64,000 nt of DNA from Chloroflexota bacterium (GCA_009837355.1 VXTR01000035.1:1-64000), one strand, 5' to 3'. Shown: positions 8,384 to 17,809, numbered from the stretch's first letter. Numbers and translations are program-made. The notes: generated from the letters alone by a model not told the origin.

Positions 8384-9730
8384 ATGGCGACGATTGACGA
8401 ATTGAAGCGGGCGGCGTGCGCGGCCATTGACAGGCGCAGCGAAGATATCATCGCGGTGTCCAAGGATATTCTGGAGCATCCGGAGCCGGGATACAGCGAG
8501 TACCGGACGGCGCGTGTAGTGGCCGAACAGTTCGCCAGACTGGGGATTAAGTTTCGCGCCGGTCTGGCGCTAACCGGCTTGAAAGGCGCGGTCAGCGGCG
8601 GCAAAGGCAGCGGCCCACGGGTTGCCATCATCGGAGAGTTGGACAGTCTGATTGTGGACGGGCATCCTCACGCCGACGGGGATACCAAGGCTGCCCACGC
8701 CTGCGGGCATAATTGCCAGATCGGGATGATGCTGGGCGCGGTGACGGGATTGATGGAGCCGGAAGTGCTTTCGGAATTGACGGGCGAAATAGTGCCTTTC
8801 GCGGTGCCGGCGGAAGAGTTTATTGAAGTGGCCCGTCGCCTGGACCTGCGGGAATCGGGCAAGATTGAGTTTATGGGCGGCAAGCAGGAGCTCATCAAGC
8901 TGGGCGAATTTGAAGACGTGGACATTGCGATGATGTGCCACACGGCCAGCGAGATGGGCGCGCACTCTTTCGCATTGGGGGGCACCAGCAACGGGCACGT
9001 GGTGAAGTACGTGCGGTTCACCGGACGCGGGGCCCACGCCGGCAGCGCGCCGCACCTGGGCGTGAACGCGCTGAACGCGGCTACATTTGCGCTGCAGGCC
9101 ATCAACACCAATCGTGAGCTGTACCGAGACCAGGATACCGTGCGCATTCACGGGATTATGACCAAGGGCGGAGAGGCGGTCAGCGCGGTGCCAGCGGACG
9201 TGCGGCTGGAATGGCGGGTACGGTCGGGTAGCCCGGACGCAGTGGTGCGCAACTCGGACATTGTTGACCGCTGCTTCCATGCCGGGGCTTTGGCAGTGGG
9301 AGCCTCGGTGTCCATCACCAACATTCCAGGCTATCTACCCATGCGACATGACCAGCGCCTGATGGAACTTTTCCAAGGGAACGCCGGCAGGCTGATGGAC
9401 GAGCGCAAGATTTTGATCATGCCTCCATCACGGAATCGAGGCGGGTCCACCGATATGGGTGACCTGAGCCACATCCTGCCGTCGATTCACCCGTACACTG
9501 CCGGGGCGCAAGGGGCCGGGCACAGCTCCGAGTACGTCATTACCGACTATCAACGAGCGGTTGTGAACCCGGCGAAAATCATGGCGATGTCCGTGATAGA
9601 CCTGCTGGCGGATAACGCGGTGAAAGCCAGAGAGGTGATGTCGTCTTTCCGTCCGGCAATGACGCGGCTGGCCTACCTGAACTTCCAGCGGCAGCGCGCG
9701 GAAGTGCTGGAATACGACGGCGGCTCATAG
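8384..9730 (+). CDS. M20 family amidohydrolase (second of tandem pair)
   Basis: This 448-residue protein aligns end to end with the preceding M20 gene. It retains HACGHNCQ (residues about 104-111), VPAEEFIEVA and the dimerisation segment GRGAHAGSAPHLGVNALNA. The third metal-motif residue changes from His to Asn relative to the first copy (GHNC versus GHHC), and the substrate-side loops differ, which suggests a different acyl-amino substrate. The intergenic gap of 82 bases holds a dispersed repeat. Its last 6 bases overlap the end of the convergent kinase-like gene. Confidence 0.9.
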   Translation: MATIDELKRAACAAIDRRSEDIIAVSKDILEHPEPGYSEYRTARVVAEQFARLGIKFRAGLALTGLKGAVSGGKGSGPRVAIIGELDSLIVDGHPHADGDTKAAHACGHNCQIGMMLGAVTGLMEPEVLSELTGEIVPFAVPAEEFIEVARRLDLRESGKIEFMGGKQELIKLGEFEDVDIAMMCHTASEMGAHSFALGGTSNGHVVKYVRFTGRGAHAGSAPHLGVNALNAATFALQAINTNRELYRDQDTVRIHGIMTKGGEAVSAVPADVRLEWRVRSGSPDAVVRNSDIVDRCFHAGALAVGASVSITNIPGYLPMRHDQRLMELFQGNAGRLMDERKILIMPPSRNRGGSTDMGDLSHILPSIHPYTAGAQGAGHSSEYVITDYQRAVVNPAKIMAMSVIDLLADNAVKAREVMSSFRPAMTRLAYLNFQRQRAEVLEYDGGS

Positions 9731-10339
9731 GCCCAGGCTTATTGCCAGGGTCATCACGGCGCCGGCAATCAGCGGCACAGTTAGGTTGTCGTCCACGGGC
9801 AGCGGGGACAGTTCAACCAGGGAAGCTATGACCGCTGCGATGATGACGGCCGATGACCACTCTCCGAAGCCCAGAGCACACAGAACCGCCCAAATCGCCA
9901 GAGCAGCGACGACGAAGGCCACGCCGCCACTGGGAGATTTGCCCCAGAAACGCGGTCCTGGAAGGTGTGTGCCTACCAACGCCGCTGCCGGGTCGCCTAC
10001 CGCGACGAACAGCAGGACCGGCAGGGCGACTTCGGGGCCGTAGAAATAGAAGGTGAAGAAAGCGGCAATGAGGAACCAGGTGGCGCCGGATACTTCGGAA
10101 ACTTCCGATTGTTTCAGGATGGGAGCGAACACCAGCATGAAAAGACGGTTGAAGACGCCGACACGGAATCGGCTGGCTTCCATGCCCAGCGCCAGCAATG
10201 CGCCGCCACCGATAAGCAGTATATAGGGATGCTCTGGGATGACCAGGGACATCAGGGTTGTGCCGCTGGCCGCCAGCAGGTGGAAGATGCGCCGGCCGAC
10301 CGGCGGCGGTGGCGGCGGCAGACGGGAAGGCTGGCCCAT
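9725..10339 (-). CDS. Dolichol/polyprenol kinase-like membrane protein
   Basis: The 204-residue integral membrane protein matches the SEC59/DgkA2-like family (COG0170), which uses CTP to phosphorylate polyprenols or diacylglycerol. The signature VGDPAAALVG followed by FWGKSPSGG is in the middle. About six hydrophobic segments surround it, and a proline run (residues 7-13) precedes the first. The protein is near the usual family length. It is the last gene of the nifS-lipoprotein operon, 5 bases after the lipoprotein stop. Its lipid substrate cannot be read from sequence. Confidence 0.82.
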   Translation of the reverse strand: MGQPSRLPPPPPPVGRRIFHLLAASGTTLMSLVIPEHPYILLIGGGALLALGMEASRFRVGVFNRLFMLVFAPILKQSEVSEVSGATWFLIAAFFTFYFYGPEVALPVLLFVAVGDPAAALVGTHLPGPRFWGKSPSGGVAFVVAALAIWAVLCALGFGEWSSAVIIAAVIASLVELSPLPVDDNLTVPLIAGAVMTLAISLGL

Positions 10340-10344
10340 TGGCG

Positions 10345-10992
10345 CTAGAAGTCAATGGTAACAGTGTCGCCGGAAGCCCAGCGGAAGGATCGGAACTGGG
10401 TATCTTTGGGAACCTCAAAAACCAGCCAGCCGTCCAGGCCGGTGCCGTTGGGCAGTTCCTGGGCGCGCTCCACGAGTTGAACCTGTCCATCAGGTTGGGT
10501 TTCCTCATAGACGGGATTCCAGAGGAACTTGACGCAAGCGGTGTGGTCGTCGGGGATGACTGGAACGTTGCAGCGGTCGCCGGCGCTTTCCGGGAAGCCG
10601 GCGTCCTGCGCCCGTTCGGACACGTCGATGGGGAAGTAGCGACCCTGGAGAAAATCGCGCAGTTGGGCGGCATCCCGGTCGATGTTGACGATGGCGCGGG
10701 TGGCAGTGTGATTCTCTACCTTGACGCGCAGCAGCACCAACTCGTTGTCACTGGACTCGGGAATAAGACGGTAGAAGTCCTCGTCAGTGACTCCCTGGCG
10801 CGGGGCGCGGGTTGAGGTGGTCCAGCGCAGTTCGCCGGTGCGTTCCAGGTCGGCAACGCTGACGTGGAGGATGCGGCCCTTGTAGTACTTGCCAATATTG
10901 GGTGACTGCGAGGAGCAGGCCAGAGCTACGATGGCGAGGAAGATGGCCAAAAGCACGAGGGTGAGTAGAGTATAGGGAGAACGTTTAATCAT
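10345..10992 (-). CDS. Predicted lipoprotein, unknown function
   Basis: This 215-residue protein begins [10 protein letters not shown] and has a hydrophobic signal segment ending at VALAC, with Cys26 as the likely lipidation site. It would be anchored on the outer face of the cytoplasmic membrane. The mature part is rich in beta-prone segments ([20 protein letters not shown]), suggesting an immunoglobulin-like fold similar to DUF4352 proteins; that is tentative. The ATG at 10992 overlaps the nifS stop by 8 bases, so it is translationally coupled. A longer open frame runs upstream inside nifS but is only a shadow. Confidence 0.75.
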   Translation of the reverse strand: MIKRSPYTLLTLVLLAIFLAIVALACSSQSPNIGKYYKGRILHVSVADLERTGELRWTTSTRAPRQGVTDEDFYRLIPESSDNELVLLRVKVENHTATRAIVNIDRDAAQLRDFLQGRYFPIDVSERAQDAGFPESAGDRCNVPVIPDDHTACVKFLWNPVYEETQPDGQVQLVERAQELPNGTGLDGWLVFEVPKDTQFRSFRWASGDTVTIDF

Positions 10993-12181
10993 TTGCCGCC
11001 CCTGCGAGCGTAGGTAGTTGGCGGAGTTCGCCGATGAGGTTGGTAAGAACGGAGAGCAGCCGGTCAACTTCGGCGTCGGTGTTGTGCTTGCCCAGGGTGA
11101 TACGCAGAGAGCCACGGGCCAGGTCTGCGGTTTGGCCCAGGGCCAGCAGGACATGGGAGGGTTCCAGGGAGCCGCTGCTGCAGGCGCTGCCGCTGCTGGC
11201 GGCAATGCCCTGCAAATCCAGTCCCAACAGGATGGATTCGCCTTCGACGCCATTGAACGAGAAGTTGACGTTGTTGGGCAGCCGCTGGGTGGGATGGCCG
11301 TTGAGGACGCAATCAGGGATGCGTTGCGCGACTTCGGCAATAATGCGGTCACGTAGGGCCAGGCAATGGGCGCTGACCTGCTGCCGTTGAGCGTCGGCCA
11401 GTTGGAGGGCAGTGGCCAGGCCGATGATGCCGGCGACGTTTTCGGTGCCGGAGCGCCGCTCGCGTTCTTGCCCACCGCCGGTAATAAGAGGCAGGAACGG
11501 CACGCCGCGCCGGATGAACAGGACACCAACGCCCTTGGGGCCGTAAAACTTGTGGCCGGACAGGCTCATCATATCGACGCCCAGCCGTCGGACGTCCAGG
11601 TCGAGGAAGCCGGCGGCCTGGACGGCGTCGGTGTGCATCACGATGGTGCGGTTCAGTTCCTGGGCGCGCTGCTTGACGGCGGCGGAGATTTCGGGGATTG
11701 GGTTGATAGCCCCAATCTCGTTGTTGGCGTACATTATGGAAACAACGGTGGTCTGGTCGGTGATGGCGTTATAGACGCGCTGGGGGTCAACCATGCCGTA
11801 GTCGTCCACGGGCAGACAGGTAATTTCCCAGCTCTGGTTTTCCAGCACTTCGCAGGCGTGGAGCACGGCGTGGTGCTCCGAGGCGGCGGTGATGACGTGG
11901 CGTCCGGTTTCCTGCAGGGCTTCAGCAGCGCCGCGAATGGCGGCGTTGTCGGACTCGGTGCCGCCGCTGGTGAACACTATCTCCCGGTTGCGGCAGTTGA
12001 GCACGGCGGCGACACGCTCGCGGGCGGCGTCCAGGGCGTAGCGCGCTTCCTGGCCGACGGTATGGACGCTGGAGGCGTTGCCGTAAAGCCGAGTGAAGTA
12101 AGGCAGCATCGCTTCCAGCACCTGCTGGTCCATGGGCGTGGTGCCGGCGTGGTCAAAGTAGATGTGGTTCTGCGTGGTCAT
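10985..12181 (-). CDS. iscS: Cysteine desulfurase (NifS/IscS type)
   Basis: This 398-residue PLP enzyme removes sulfur from cysteine for Fe-S cluster and tRNA thiolation pathways. The N-terminal [11 protein letters not shown], the PLP lysine in [12 protein letters not shown], and the mobile sulfur-accepting cysteine loop [15 protein letters not shown] near residue 330 identify a class I enzyme. No iscU or other cluster gene is adjacent; a lipoprotein and a lipid kinase-like gene follow in the same operon. The genome encodes tRNA-Sec, but nothing here marks this enzyme as a selenocysteine lyase. Confidence 0.93.
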   Translation of the reverse strand: MTTQNHIYFDHAGTTPMDQQVLEAMLPYFTRLYGNASSVHTVGQEARYALDAARERVAAVLNCRNREIVFTSGGTESDNAAIRGAAEALQETGRHVITAASEHHAVLHACEVLENQSWEITCLPVDDYGMVDPQRVYNAITDQTTVVSIMYANNEIGAINPIPEISAAVKQRAQELNRTIVMHTDAVQAAGFLDLDVRRLGVDMMSLSGHKFYGPKGVGVLFIRRGVPFLPLITGGGQERERRSGTENVAGIIGLATALQLADAQRQQVSAHCLALRDRIIAEVAQRIPDCVLNGHPTQRLPNNVNFSFNGVEGESILLGLDLQGIAASSGSACSSGSLEPSHVLLALGQTADLARGSLRITLGKHNTDAEVDRLLSVLTNLIGELRQLPTLAGAAND

Positions 12182-12201
12182 AGCGCAAGCCGATTAGCGA
12201 T

Positions 12202-12210
12202 ATTTTAGCA
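12202..12210 (-). promoter_or_regulatory. Extended -10 promoter for nifS operon
   Basis: The minus strand reads TGCTAAAAT, 21 bases before the nifS ATG. It matches the recurring TGCTAnAnT pattern of this window. Confidence 0.45.
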
Positions 12211-12250
12211 TAGGGCCGCGGTTGCCAGCCTTGCTACCCTGACTACCGCC

Positions 12251-12259
12251 GGCTATATT
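12251..12259 (+). promoter_or_regulatory. Candidate -10 for the 12.3 kb hydrolase operon
   Basis: GGCTATATT lies 36 bases before the ATG of the hydrolase gene. The trailing GGCGCAGT is shared with the promoters at 22.7 and 44.0 kb. Confidence 0.4.
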
Positions 12260-12294
12260 GTGGCGCAGTCTTGACCAGTCCCGAGGTACATAGA

Positions 12295-13152
12295 ATGGCT
12301 CTAGCGGAAATCAACGGTTATCGGATGCACTATGAGGTCTTCGGCGAAGACGACGCGCCGGTCTTGGCGTTGATTCACGGAGGTCTTGGTGGCGGCGACG
12401 GCAGCCGGGACACCATCAACCGGCAGGCCGCGGCGTTGTCGGCGGAGTACCGCCTTGTATTCTACGACCGCCGGTCCTGTGGACAGTCGGACGCGCCGGT
12501 GGATGGCTACGACATGGCCAACTGTGCCCGTGATTTGAAAGAGCTGCTGGAACATCTGGGCATTGCCAGGGCGCACATCCTGGGTTCGTCGGCCGGAGGG
12601 CCGATTGCCATGCAGTTCGCGCTGGACTACCCCGATATGACCGATACGCTGATCCTGATCAACACAATGACCTATTCACAGGAGGCGCAGCGGGAAGTGC
12701 GCCGCCAGGAACTGCGCCGGCTCAAGGAACGCATGGCGTCCGAGGGCCGTTCTGCGGCAGTGGAGCGCGGCTTGTCCGACCGTTTCCCCCAGATGGCCGA
12801 GGACGACCCGGCTCGTTTTGCGCGTATTGTGCAGGAGAACCTGGAGCGCCTGGATGGAATTGCCGCCACCCACCAGGCATACGTTGACATCGGCGACTCG
12901 CTGGAAAGTCGCCTTGGCGAGCTGAAAATGCCGGTGTCAATCGTGCACGGCGATCAGGACAGCCGGATACCCGTTGAGTGCGGGTACAGTCTGAACGACG
13001 GGATTCAACAGGCCGAGCTGTTCGTCATCGCTGGCGCCGAGCATGGCCTGATGACCAATGACGCCGCCGAGCGTACTCGTAGCGCGATTACAACGTGGCT
13101 GCGGAAGGTGCAAGGGGCGAACAAAGCGACAGCGGCAGCCGAAACCGCATAG
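12295..13152 (+). CDS. Alpha/beta hydrolase
   Basis: This 285-residue serine hydrolase has the oxyanion region LIHGGLGGGDGS, the nucleophile elbow GSSAGG, an acid in VHGDQDSRIP and the catalytic His in GAEHGLM. The order and spacing match the alpha/beta hydrolase fold. I placed the start at 12295, after a GAGGT site, rather than the upstream 12271 codon. It is followed in the same direction by a VOC protein (24-base gap) and a ThDP decarboxylase, which hints at a shared catabolic pathway for an aromatic or keto-acid ester. The substrate is unknown. Confidence 0.87.
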   Translation: MALAEINGYRMHYEVFGEDDAPVLALIHGGLGGGDGSRDTINRQAAALSAEYRLVFYDRRSCGQSDAPVDGYDMANCARDLKELLEHLGIARAHILGSSAGGPIAMQFALDYPDMTDTLILINTMTYSQEAQREVRRQELRRLKERMASEGRSAAVERGLSDRFPQMAEDDPARFARIVQENLERLDGIAATHQAYVDIGDSLESRLGELKMPVSIVHGDQDSRIPVECGYSLNDGIQQAELFVIAGAEHGLMTNDAAERTRSAITTWLRKVQGANKATAAAETA

Positions 13153-13176
13153 ACACGAAAGCATGGAGGCAGTTTA

Positions 13177-13581
13177 ATGTCCACCGTTGGGATTGACCAC
13201 ATCGCGATGCCCACCGCCGACGCGGATCGGCTGATTGCGTTTTACAAGAAGCTGGGGTTTGACATCAACGACGAGGAGGAATGGCGGGCCGGCACCGCCA
13301 ACATCTTCTCCATCCAGGTTGGCGATTCGAAAATCAACGTGCATCCGGAGGGCTACATGGCCAACTTCCGTGGGCCGACGGCGGTGCCCGGCTGTGCCGA
13401 CATCTGTTTCGTCTGGGGAGGCACGGTGGAGGAATGCCGCCAGATGCTGGCCGACGCCGGGGTGGATATCGTGAGTTCCGGCCCACGCAAGGGAGGCCGA
13501 CAGCGCGGCTTGGCGCCCTCGTACAGCCTCTACGCTCGCGACCCGGACAACAACCTGCTGGAATGGATGACTTACGAGTAA
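13177..13581 (+). CDS. VOC family (glyoxalase/dioxygenase fold) protein
   Basis: The 134-residue protein has two betaalphabetabetabeta modules. The first begins GIDHIAMPTADADRLIAFY, with a candidate metal His at residue 8. The second ends with SLYARDPDNNLLEWMTY, where the Glu of LEW is the usual metal ligand. This fits a metal-dependent VOC enzyme such as a dioxygenase, lyase or epimerase. It sits between an alpha/beta hydrolase and a ThDP decarboxylase with short gaps, so it likely acts on a pathway intermediate. No specific reaction can be assigned. Confidence 0.84.
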   Translation: MSTVGIDHIAMPTADADRLIAFYKKLGFDINDEEEWRAGTANIFSIQVGDSKINVHPEGYMANFRGPTAVPGCADICFVWGGTVEECRQMLADAGVDIVSSGPRKGGRQRGLAPSYSLYARDPDNNLLEWMTYE

Positions 13582-13608
13582 TCGACGAAACGAAAAAGGA
13601 GCACGATT

Positions 13609-15282
13609 ATGGCGCGGATGCTCGGCAAACACGCATTGGCGGAGATGCTGGTCGCAGAGGGCGTTGAGTACATCTTCGGCAACCCCGGCACCAGCGAAAC
13701 CCCATTCCTGGACGGGCTGCAGGATTACCCCCAGTTGCAGTACGTGCAGGCGCTGCAGGAAGGCACGGCTGTTGGCATGGCCGACGGGTACGCCCGTGCC
13801 ACGGGCAAGCCGGCCTTCGCGAACATCCACATCGCCGGCGGGCTGGCCAACGGCATCAGCGGTCTGTACAACGCCTTCCGGGGCGGCACGCCCCTGGTGC
13901 TGACGGCGGGCAACTCCGACACGCGGATGCTCATCAGCGAGCCGGTGCTTTCGGGCGACCTGGTGGAGATGACCGAGCAGTACACCAAGTGGAGCGTTGA
14001 AGTCCGCCACGCCTCGGACATACCGGTGGCCATCCGTCGAGCCTTCAAGGAGGCCAAGACGCCGCCCACGGGGCCGGTGTTCATATCCTTCCCCTGGGAT
14101 ACCCTTGACGAGGAAATCGACTTTGAGCCGGCGTCGTCGTCGGACGGGTACTTTCGCATCCGGCCCGACGCGGCGGCGGTGGCGCGGGCCACGGAGTTGC
14201 TGGCGTCGGCGGAGAATCCAGTAATCGTGGTTGGCGACCGGGTGGCGCAGGCCGGCGCGGTGGAGCAGGTGGTGCAAGTAGCCGAGCAGACCGGCGCGCG
14301 AGTGCTGGCTACGTCGTATTCGGAGATGAACTTCCCGACCGCGCATCCGCAATGGGGCGGGATGCTCAACCTGAACAGCGCCGCGACGGCGTGGCAGTTG
14401 GAGAAGGCCGACGTGGTGCTGGCGGTGGGCACGGACGTTTTCGCATCGTTCCTATACGTTGACGAGCCCTTCCTGCAGCCGGAAACGCGGCTGATTCACC
14501 TGGACAGCAACTACTGGGAGATTGAGAAGAGCTATCCCACCGAGGTGGGCATCATGGCCGACCCGGCAGCGGGTCTGGCCGACCTTGCCGAATCGCTGGA
14601 CGGCAACATGACCGGCGGGCAGCGGGAAGCGGCGGCGACGCGAGCGGCTACTCTGGCGGCGGCGCGGCAGCGCGATAACGAACGTTACCAGGACCGCATC
14701 AAGGCCACGTGGGACAACCGCCCGATGCCGGTGGAGCGGATGATGCACGAACTGGCCGCCGCCGTGCCGCCGGACACCATCATTGCTGACGAAGCGGTAA
14801 CGTCGCGGCCGGCGCTGAACCGGGCTTTTGACTTCGAGAAGCCGGGGGACATCTACGGCATACGGGGCGGAGCGCTGGGCTGGGCGATGCCGGGCGCGTT
14901 GGGCGTCAAGCTGGCCTATCCGGACCGGCCGGTGCTGGCGGTGGTGGGCGACGGCGCGTCGATGTACACGGTGCAGGCGCTGTGGACGGCCAGCCGCTAC
15001 AACATTCCGGTGGTGTACGCCATCTGCAACAACCAGGCGTATCGCATCCTGAAGGTTAACATGGAGGTGTACCTGCGGAATATGTTGAAGGACCGGGAGC
15101 GGGACAGCGACTACGTGGGGATGGACTTCGCCAACCGGCTGGACCTGGCGATGATGGCGCAGGCCATGGGCGTGCCCGGCGAGCGGGTGGACGACCCGGC
15201 GGAAATCGGGCCGGCCATCAAACGGGCGTTTGAGAGCGGGAGGCCGGCGCTGCTGGATATAACTATCAGCGGGACCCTTTAG
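13609..15282 (+). CDS. ThDP-dependent decarboxylase, benzoylformate decarboxylase-like
   Basis: This 557-residue enzyme has the three-domain layout of the ThDP decarboxylase family. The N-terminal FGNPGTSETPFLDGL and the ThDP-activating Glu51 in LQEGTAVGMADG point to the benzoylformate decarboxylase branch rather than acetolactate synthase. The diphosphate-binding motif GDGASMYTVQALW, ending in ICNNQAYRI, is near residue 445. It would decarboxylate a 2-oxoacid or carboligate its aldehyde product. The upstream VOC and hydrolase genes support a small catabolic operon. The exact oxoacid is unresolved. Confidence 0.88.
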   Translation: MARMLGKHALAEMLVAEGVEYIFGNPGTSETPFLDGLQDYPQLQYVQALQEGTAVGMADGYARATGKPAFANIHIAGGLANGISGLYNAFRGGTPLVLTAGNSDTRMLISEPVLSGDLVEMTEQYTKWSVEVRHASDIPVAIRRAFKEAKTPPTGPVFISFPWDTLDEEIDFEPASSSDGYFRIRPDAAAVARATELLASAENPVIVVGDRVAQAGAVEQVVQVAEQTGARVLATSYSEMNFPTAHPQWGGMLNLNSAATAWQLEKADVVLAVGTDVFASFLYVDEPFLQPETRLIHLDSNYWEIEKSYPTEVGIMADPAAGLADLAESLDGNMTGGQREAAATRAATLAAARQRDNERYQDRIKATWDNRPMPVERMMHELAAAVPPDTIIADEAVTSRPALNRAFDFEKPGDIYGIRGGALGWAMPGALGVKLAYPDRPVLAVVGDGASMYTVQALWTASRYNIPVVYAICNNQAYRILKVNMEVYLRNMLKDRERDSDYVGMDFANRLDLAMMAQAMGVPGERVDDPAEIGPAIKRAFESGRPALLDITISGTL

Positions 15283-15285
15283 GAA

Positions 15286-15765
15286 TCAATCCGGCTGCTC
15301 CGCCATGGCCAGCACTTCGGCCCATTCCCACGGGGTTACGGGCTGGATGGAGAGGCGCTGGCCGCGCTTGGTTACCAGCATATCGGAGAGGGCCGGGTTG
15401 GCTTTCAACTCGTTCAGGCTGACAAAGCGGGGGAGACGGCGCTCGGCCTTGATGTCCACCATCATCCAAGTGGGGTTGGCCGAGTCGGATTTGGGGTCGT
15501 AGTAGCGGGAATCGGGGTTCCAGGCCGAATCGTCGGGGTAGGCTTCGGCGACGATTCGGGCGATGCCGACCACGCCCGGCGGTTTGGCGTTGCTGTGGTA
15601 GAACAGGACGTAGTCGCCGACCTTCATGTCGTCGCGCATGAAGTTGCGGGCCTGGTAGTTGCGGACGCCATCCCATTCGGCGGTCTGGTCGTCCTCGGAT
15701 TCCAGGTCGTCGTAGGAGTAGGAAGAGGGTTCGGACTTGAAGAGCCAGTAGCGTGGTTCGGGCAT
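15286..15765 (-). CDS. EVE domain protein
   Basis: This 159-residue protein is a stand-alone EVE (PUA-like) domain. Its N-terminal YWLFKSEPSSYSYDDL, the central VRNYQARNFMRDDMKVGD, and VLFYHSN are standard for the family, which binds modified bases in DNA or RNA. It is the last gene of an operon after the PII-like gene (26-base gap). Its stop lies only 3 bases from the stop of the convergent decarboxylase. The physiological ligand is unknown. Confidence 0.92.
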   Translation of the reverse strand: MPEPRYWLFKSEPSSYSYDDLESEDDQTAEWDGVRNYQARNFMRDDMKVGDYVLFYHSNAKPPGVVGIARIVAEAYPDDSAWNPDSRYYDPKSDSANPTWMMVDIKAERRLPRFVSLNELKANPALSDMLVTKRGQRLSIQPVTPWEWAEVLAMAEQPD

Positions 15766-15791
15766 TTGCTCAGCTCCCGTGACGATGGGGA

Positions 15792-16136
15792 CTACACGGC
15801 GTCGGGGCCGTGCTCGCCGGTGCGGATGCGGATGGCGTCGTTGACCTGGTAGATGAAGATTTTGCCGTCGCCGGGGTTGCCGGTGATGGCGTTGGTGCGG
15901 ATGATGTCCACGGCCTTGTCGGTGTCATCGTCGTTGACCACGACCTCCAGCTTGACTTTGGGCAGCATATCGATGTGGTAAGTGCCCAGGCCGCGGGCGG
16001 CGGTTACCTCCACGCCGCCCTGGGCGCCGCGTCCACTGACCTGAGTTACGGTGAGGCCGATGATGCCGGCGTCGCTCAGGGCGTTCTTGATGCTGTCCAA
16101 ACGCTCGGGACGGAAGATCGCTTCAATCTTTATCAT
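15792..16136 (-). CDS. PII-family signalling protein with variant T-loop
   Basis: The 114-residue protein has the PII fold: the start MIKIEAIFRPERLDSIKNAL, LPKVKLEVVVND in the middle, and the nucleotide-binding GDGKIFIYQVNDAIRIRTGE near the C terminus. The T-loop region reads SGRGAQGGVEVTAARGLGTY. It is longer by about two residues than in GlnB/GlnK and lacks the Tyr51 that is uridylylated in E. coli GlnB. There is no amtB or glutamine synthetase nearby. It lies between an acyl-CoA ligase (44-base gap) and an EVE protein, so it may sense ATP/ADP or 2-oxoglutarate for a non-nitrogen target. Confidence 0.9.
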   Translation of the reverse strand: MIKIEAIFRPERLDSIKNALSDAGIIGLTVTQVSGRGAQGGVEVTAARGLGTYHIDMLPKVKLEVVVNDDDTDKAVDIIRTNAITGNPGDGKIFIYQVNDAIRIRTGEHGPDAV

Positions 16137-16180
16137 GGGGTCTGCTCCTCATGTCGCCGGCGTTGTCGCCGGATATTCAT

Positions 16181-17809
16181 TCAGCGTCGGATTTGGATGC
16201 CGGCGGCTTCCCGGTCGAAACAGCCGGCGATGAGGTCTTCCCGCTCCTGGCGCAGCACGTCCTTGCGGACACGCAGGCTGGGAGTGCGCGGGAGTTCGTC
16301 GCGGATTTCAATATAACGCGGGACTTTGAAATACGCCAGATTTTCGGCGCACCAGTGGACGACTTCCTCGGGCTGGACCGACTCGCCGGGCCGGGGTGTG
16401 ACGTAGGCTTTCACCTCGTCCTCGCCCAGGTCGGAGGGGACGGCGATGATGGCGCAGTCCAGGACGCGCTCGTGGCGCTTGATGACGTCTTCCACTTCCT
16501 GGGAGGAGATGTTTTCGCCCCGGCGGCGGATGACGTCCTTTTTGCGGTCAACGAAGTAGAGGTAGCCGTCATCGTCCAGCCAGCCCAGGTCGCCGGTGAA
16601 GAGCCAGCCGTCGCGTAGAGAGGCGTTGGTCTCGGTTTCGTTGCGCCAGTAGCCGGCCATGGTGGCCGGGTTGCGGATGGTGATTTCGCCGGGAGCGCCG
16701 TTGGAGACGGGATTGCCGGCGTCGTCCACGATGCGGACGGTGTTCTCGAAGGCCGGGTCGGGATGGCGGCGAGGCTGGCCGGAGGAATTGGGCCGGCGCT
16801 GGCCACGGATGGCCTCGATGGTTCCGTAGCAAGTTTCGGTCATGCCGAAGCCGACGATGATGTCGGTGCCGAAGCGCTGCTCAAAGTCGGCGAGGAACTC
16901 AGGGGAGAAGGCCGGGGAGCCGTAGAAGAGGCGGACAGTGTTGTCGGCGTCGTTGGGCTGAGGGTCGTTCTTGGCGAGGACGGGCATCATCATGCCGATG
17001 AAGTTGACCACGGTGGCGCGGGCGTCGCGCACCTGTTGCCAGAAGCGGGAGGCGCTGAAACGGTCCTGCACGATGAGGGTGGCGCCGGAGGCCAGGGTAC
17101 CCATGGTGCTGTAGTACTGGGCGTTGGCGTGGAAGTAGGGCAGGCAGGTGAAGAAACGGTCGTCGGCGGTGGCCTGGGTCCACAGGGCGAAACCCTGGCC
17201 GGCGGACACGTACATCTGATGGGTAACCTGAACGCCCTTGGGGTTGCCGGTGGTGCCGGAGGTGTACTGGAGCATTGATACGTCGGTGGGTGCGACGGGG
17301 GGCAGTTCGGTGAGCTCGGGCGAGCCGTTCAGCAGCTGGCCATAGTCCTGCCAGCCGTCGGCAGGGCTGCCGCCCACGGCGAGGCGATGCTGGACGCAGG
17401 GGGCGACGTCGGCGGCCTGGGTGGCGATGTCGGCCAAGGTGTCGTGGGCGACGAGGGCGGAGGCCTCGGCGTTGTTGAGGATGTAGGCCATTTCGTCGCG
17501 GCGGTAGGCGGTGTTGATGGTAACGGCGATGCCCCCGATGAGGGACAGGCCGAACCAGGAGTAGAGGACTTCGGGCACGTTGGGCAGGAACAGGCAGACG
17601 CGGTCGCCGTGGCCGATGCCCAGGCTGCGGAACATGGCGGCGGCCTGGCGGCAGCGCTGCATGAACTCGCCGTAGGTAATCTGCTGGCCGGCAATCTCGA
17701 CGAACACCTGGTCGGGATGGGCGGCGGTGACGATTTGCAGGAACTCGCCGAGGGATTTTTCCCAGGATTGGCGGCCGGCAAGGGGTTCCAGGCCGAGAAC
17801 GGTAGTCAT
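16181..17809 (-). CDS. Acyl-CoA/AMP-dependent synthetase
   Basis: This 542-residue ANL-superfamily enzyme activates a carboxylic acid to its CoA thioester through an acyl-adenylate. The phosphate-binding loop YTSGTTGNPKG is near residue 190, the GFGMTE motif near 320, the hinge FTGDLGWLDDDGYLYFVDR near 415, and the terminal catalytic Lys region reads LPRTPSLRVRKDVL. In that tail the usual 'TxxGKxxR' reads SLRVRK, so the last lysine is retained but the glycine is not. It resembles crotonobetaine/carnitine-CoA ligases. It leads an operon with PII and EVE genes. Confidence 0.9.
   Translation of the reverse strand: MTTVLGLEPLAGRQSWEKSLGEFLQIVTAAHPDQVFVEIAGQQITYGEFMQRCRQAAAMFRSLGIGHGDRVCLFLPNVPEVLYSWFGLSLIGGIAVTINTAYRRDEMAYILNNAEASALVAHDTLADIATQAADVAPCVQHRLAVGGSPADGWQDYGQLLNGSPELTELPPVAPTDVSMLQYTSGTTGNPKGVQVTHQMYVSAGQGFALWTQATADDRFFTCLPYFHANAQYYSTMGTLASGATLIVQDRFSASRFWQQVRDARATVVNFIGMMMPVLAKNDPQPNDADNTVRLFYGSPAFSPEFLADFEQRFGTDIIVGFGMTETCYGTIEAIRGQRRPNSSGQPRRHPDPAFENTVRIVDDAGNPVSNGAPGEITIRNPATMAGYWRNETETNASLRDGWLFTGDLGWLDDDGYLYFVDRKKDVIRRRGENISSQEVEDVIKRHERVLDCAIIAVPSDLGEDEVKAYVTPRPGESVQPEEVVHWCAENLAYFKVPRYIEIRDELPRTPSLRVRKDVLRQEREDLIAGCFDREAAGIQIRR

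Noticed and set aside
7150..8631. Long antisense open frame of 493 codons over the M20 genes
   Set aside because: It mirrors a well-supported M20 protein on the other strand. GC-rich DNA keeps such antisense frames open, and the translation has no recognisable motif.
10345..11529. Extended 394-codon frame including the lipoprotein
   Set aside because: The upstream two-thirds overlap nifS in another frame. The natural start is the ATG at 10992 with a signal peptide.
10985..12181. Reading the cysteine desulfurase as a selenocysteine lyase
   Set aside because: It has the long class I cysteine loop ([10 protein letters not shown]) of IscS/NifS, and no Sel gene is adjacent.
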